Shown here: positions 62,556 to 64,000 of the stretch, in pieces
Numbering within the stretch: position 1 is the stretch's first letter
Layout of the letters: each line of letters opens with the position of its first letter
Origin: Venturia oleaginea
Lineage: Eukaryota > Ascomycota > Dothideomycetes > Venturiales > Venturiaceae
Assembly (NCBI GenBank): GCA_013176395.1
Contig: JABMLP010000013.1
Location: forward strand, 1,302,001 to 1,366,000
Reading direction: 5' to 3'
DNA length: 64,000 bases
The notes under the pieces: generated by a model
What the model saw: only the letters and a program-made list of their open reading frames with translations
Told to the model about the DNA's origin: nothing
Databases searched by the model: none
Translations under genes and position numbers: made by a program

Positions 62556-63105
62556 GGCTGCTTGTGCCTCGTCTGCTGGGGAGTGATTTGGCTTGGTGGC
62601 AATGTGGAGGCAATGTGGAGTGTGAAGAGTGGCGAGGGAGAGAAGGAGAAGAATGAAGGCAGTCTGGGGCTCTGGGCCACGATCTGTATTCTGTAAAGTG
62701 AGGGACGAGGACTCGTAAGGTACCCGGCAGGAGCGATGGAGGGCGGCGGCGGCTAGAGCGAGATCGGCATGATTGTGGATGATGGCAACGGTAACGGTCC
62801 AGCTCCGGCTATTGTTTTGTTGGTTCCGTGGTAAGATACAACTGGAGCGTGATACCAAATACACAAGCTAACACAACTGTTGTAAACACCCGTGACCCCT
62901 CGAGCCAGGCGGGAGGACGGCCAACGGTGAGCACAATCTAACCATACATGCTCTCTTTCTCCATGACATTGGTACACGCTATCCTAGCAATCATGACTCC
63001 ATCCGCCGGACTCCCCTCGAGCCTGAACGCCTTGCCTGCATCCCAACAAGTGCTGCGAATCCGCATGAAAATCGTACATTCATAACAAACAAACTTTCCC
63101 CACCA
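62556..63105. other. Intergenic, no supported gene
   Basis: Carries the cdc34 promoter and the 3' UTR of the histone deacetylase gene. Nothing else recognised. Confidence 0.5.
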
Positions 63106-64000
63106 CTACTCTTTGTCCACTTCTTTGCCGACTTTCTCGTACACTGCATCAGGCGCTGCACTTGTTGTACCGCTCTGAACTTTGCCATCTTCCACCACCA
63201 CATTGTCACTGCTATCCTTCATATCCACATCTGCATCTGCTGCTGCTTGAGCCGACTGTACTGGCGACCCCATCACCACTTTCTCGTCCTTCAAAGACGG
63301 CGATGGAGCGCTAGGTTTTTCTGTCAAAGTCACGGCTGGTCCAGTGGGAGCAGCCTCGTCGTCTGATGCATCTTTATCTGAAGCGGTGCCTTCGTCAATG
63401 TCCATATCCATTTCCATATCATCTTCGTCCGCTTCATCTGCAGCTTCGTCGGCCGCCTCGTCGGCAGCTGTACTTGAGAGCTGGCCATTGGTAGCCTGTG
63501 TGATGGAAGGAGAGCCTGGAGTGCTGGAGCCCGGGGTTGAGATGCTTTTCGGTGAAAGTGCGGCATCTGCCTTTTCCTCTGCTATTCTCCTATTCTCTTC
63601 TCGGGAGCCTGTGCCTTCGAGGGTGTCGCCATTCGTTCTTGACACGAGTACCGTCTCGCCATCAGAGCCAATGTCAATGTCGTCATCCGCGTTTGGATTC
63701 TTGTGATCCATGATACCAATATTGCGCTGTCTTGAAGCCCCGGGTTGTTTCCTAATACCGTTGGCCTCCTCCATTTCTTCGTCCTCACTCTCGTCGAATT
63801 CATCGTCACGGGTCACACGTGCATCCGCTCGTCTTTGCGTATTCCGTGTGTCCATGTTCACATCTGCGTCCAAATCATCGGCCTCGTCTTCAGCATCGCT
63901 GTCCATGCCGTCCAGGATGGGTTTTCGCGGCACTTCAGTCATCTGTACTGAAGGGGTTCCAGTGTGACGTAGGTTGCTGACGATTTCTTCTGTGATTCTG
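63106..64000 (-). CDS. C-terminal tail of a class I histone deacetylase (Hos2/Rpd3 type), 5' part outside window
   Basis: Only the last 297 residues are visible, running in from the right edge as TEEIVSNLRHTGTPSVQMTE and then VPRKPILDGMDSDAEDEADD, LDADVNMDTRNTQRRADAR and DEFDESEDEEMEEANGIRKQ. In fungal class I HDACs (HosA/RpdA type) the segment after the catalytic domain reads very similarly (NLRHT...SVQMQDVP, then DLDED, TQRRWD, ANG). The rest is an acidic, low-complexity tail with short repeats (AADEAADEAADEADEDDMEM). The catalytic domain lies outside the window, so the class assignment rests on this linker alone. Target role: deacetylation of histone tails in corepressor complexes. Confidence 0.7.
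   Translation of the reverse strand, partial: RITEEIVSNLRHTGTPSVQMTEVPRKPILDGMDSDAEDEADDLDADVNMDTRNTQRRADARVTRDDEFDESEDEEMEEANGIRKQPGASRQRNIGIMDHKNPNADDDIDIGSDGETVLVSRTNGDTLEGTGSREENRRIAEEKADAALSPKSISTPGSSTPGSPSITQATNGQLSSTAADEAADEAADEADEDDMEMDMDIDEGTASDKDASDDEAAPTGPAVTLTEKPSAPSPSLKDEKVVMGSPVQSAQAAADADVDMKDSSDNVVVEDGKVQSGTTSAAPDAVYEKVGKEVDKE

Noticed and set aside
62556..62864. N-terminal extension of Cdc34 in the same open frame
   Set aside because: No supported ATG; the E2 fold begins immediately at ATG 62555.

Overview
The window is nuclear DNA of a filamentous ascomycete (Pezizomycotina; the class cannot be fixed from sequence alone). Most introns are 45-65 nt with GT-AG ends and CTAAC/CTGAC branch sites. 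The proteins are typical of moulds: a Zn2Cys6 regulator, MFS pumps, GH43 and GH64 hydrolases, methylcitrate-cycle enzymes, Gcn2 and Cut12. The transposon relics are of the Fot/pogo type. No rRNA, CRISPR or bacterial-type operon is present.

Layout. 1-4.4 kb, minus strand: a GH43 arabinanase (cut by the window edge), a Mn-type cation diffusion facilitator and a secreted Pro/Ser/Thr-rich protein. 5.4-7.6 kb: a deletion-ridden MFS drug-transporter pseudogene next to a 1.1-kb internally deleted pogo element. 7.6-11.3 kb is gene-poor. 11.3-19.9 kb: a ketopantoate-reductase-like protein with a long disordered tail, a hexokinase with a membrane segment, and a DHA1 MFS carrier. 20.6-23.4 kb: a secreted six-hairpin glycosidase-like gene broken by two in-frame stops. 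24.6-30.2 kb: a TRI12-like MFS exporter followed by a Zn2Cys6 regulator. 30.5-35.8 kb: a PPIL1-type cyclophilin, then the divergent pair 2-methylcitrate synthase / 2-methylisocitrate lyase (propionyl-CoA disposal). 36.8-40.7 kb: a tRNA-Ser-like relic, a second gutted pogo element, an intact tRNA-Thr(AGU) and an SDR oxidoreductase. 41.4-64 kb, housekeeping: Gcn2, Cut12, Swi5, a Ytp1-like membrane protein, a GH64-like protein, Cbf5/dyskerin, Cdc34 and the tail of a class I histone deacetylase.

Most notable points. (1) All five introns of the gcn2 gene are 132-359 nt while most other introns here are about 50 nt, and four carry a related palindrome, which looks like introner-like elements concentrated in one gene. 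(2) The last intron of the methylisocitrate lyase gene begins so that retaining it would end the protein in Ser-Lys-Leu, a peroxisomal signal, while splicing ends it in Ser-Phe. (3) Two introns are best explained as GC-AG introns. (4) Two unrelated pogo elements have both lost the catalytic middle while keeping the DNA-binding N-terminus, the C-terminal zinc knuckle and the terminal repeats.

Exon boundaries were read by eye from splice signals, reading frame and remembered family conservation; no alignment or search was run.
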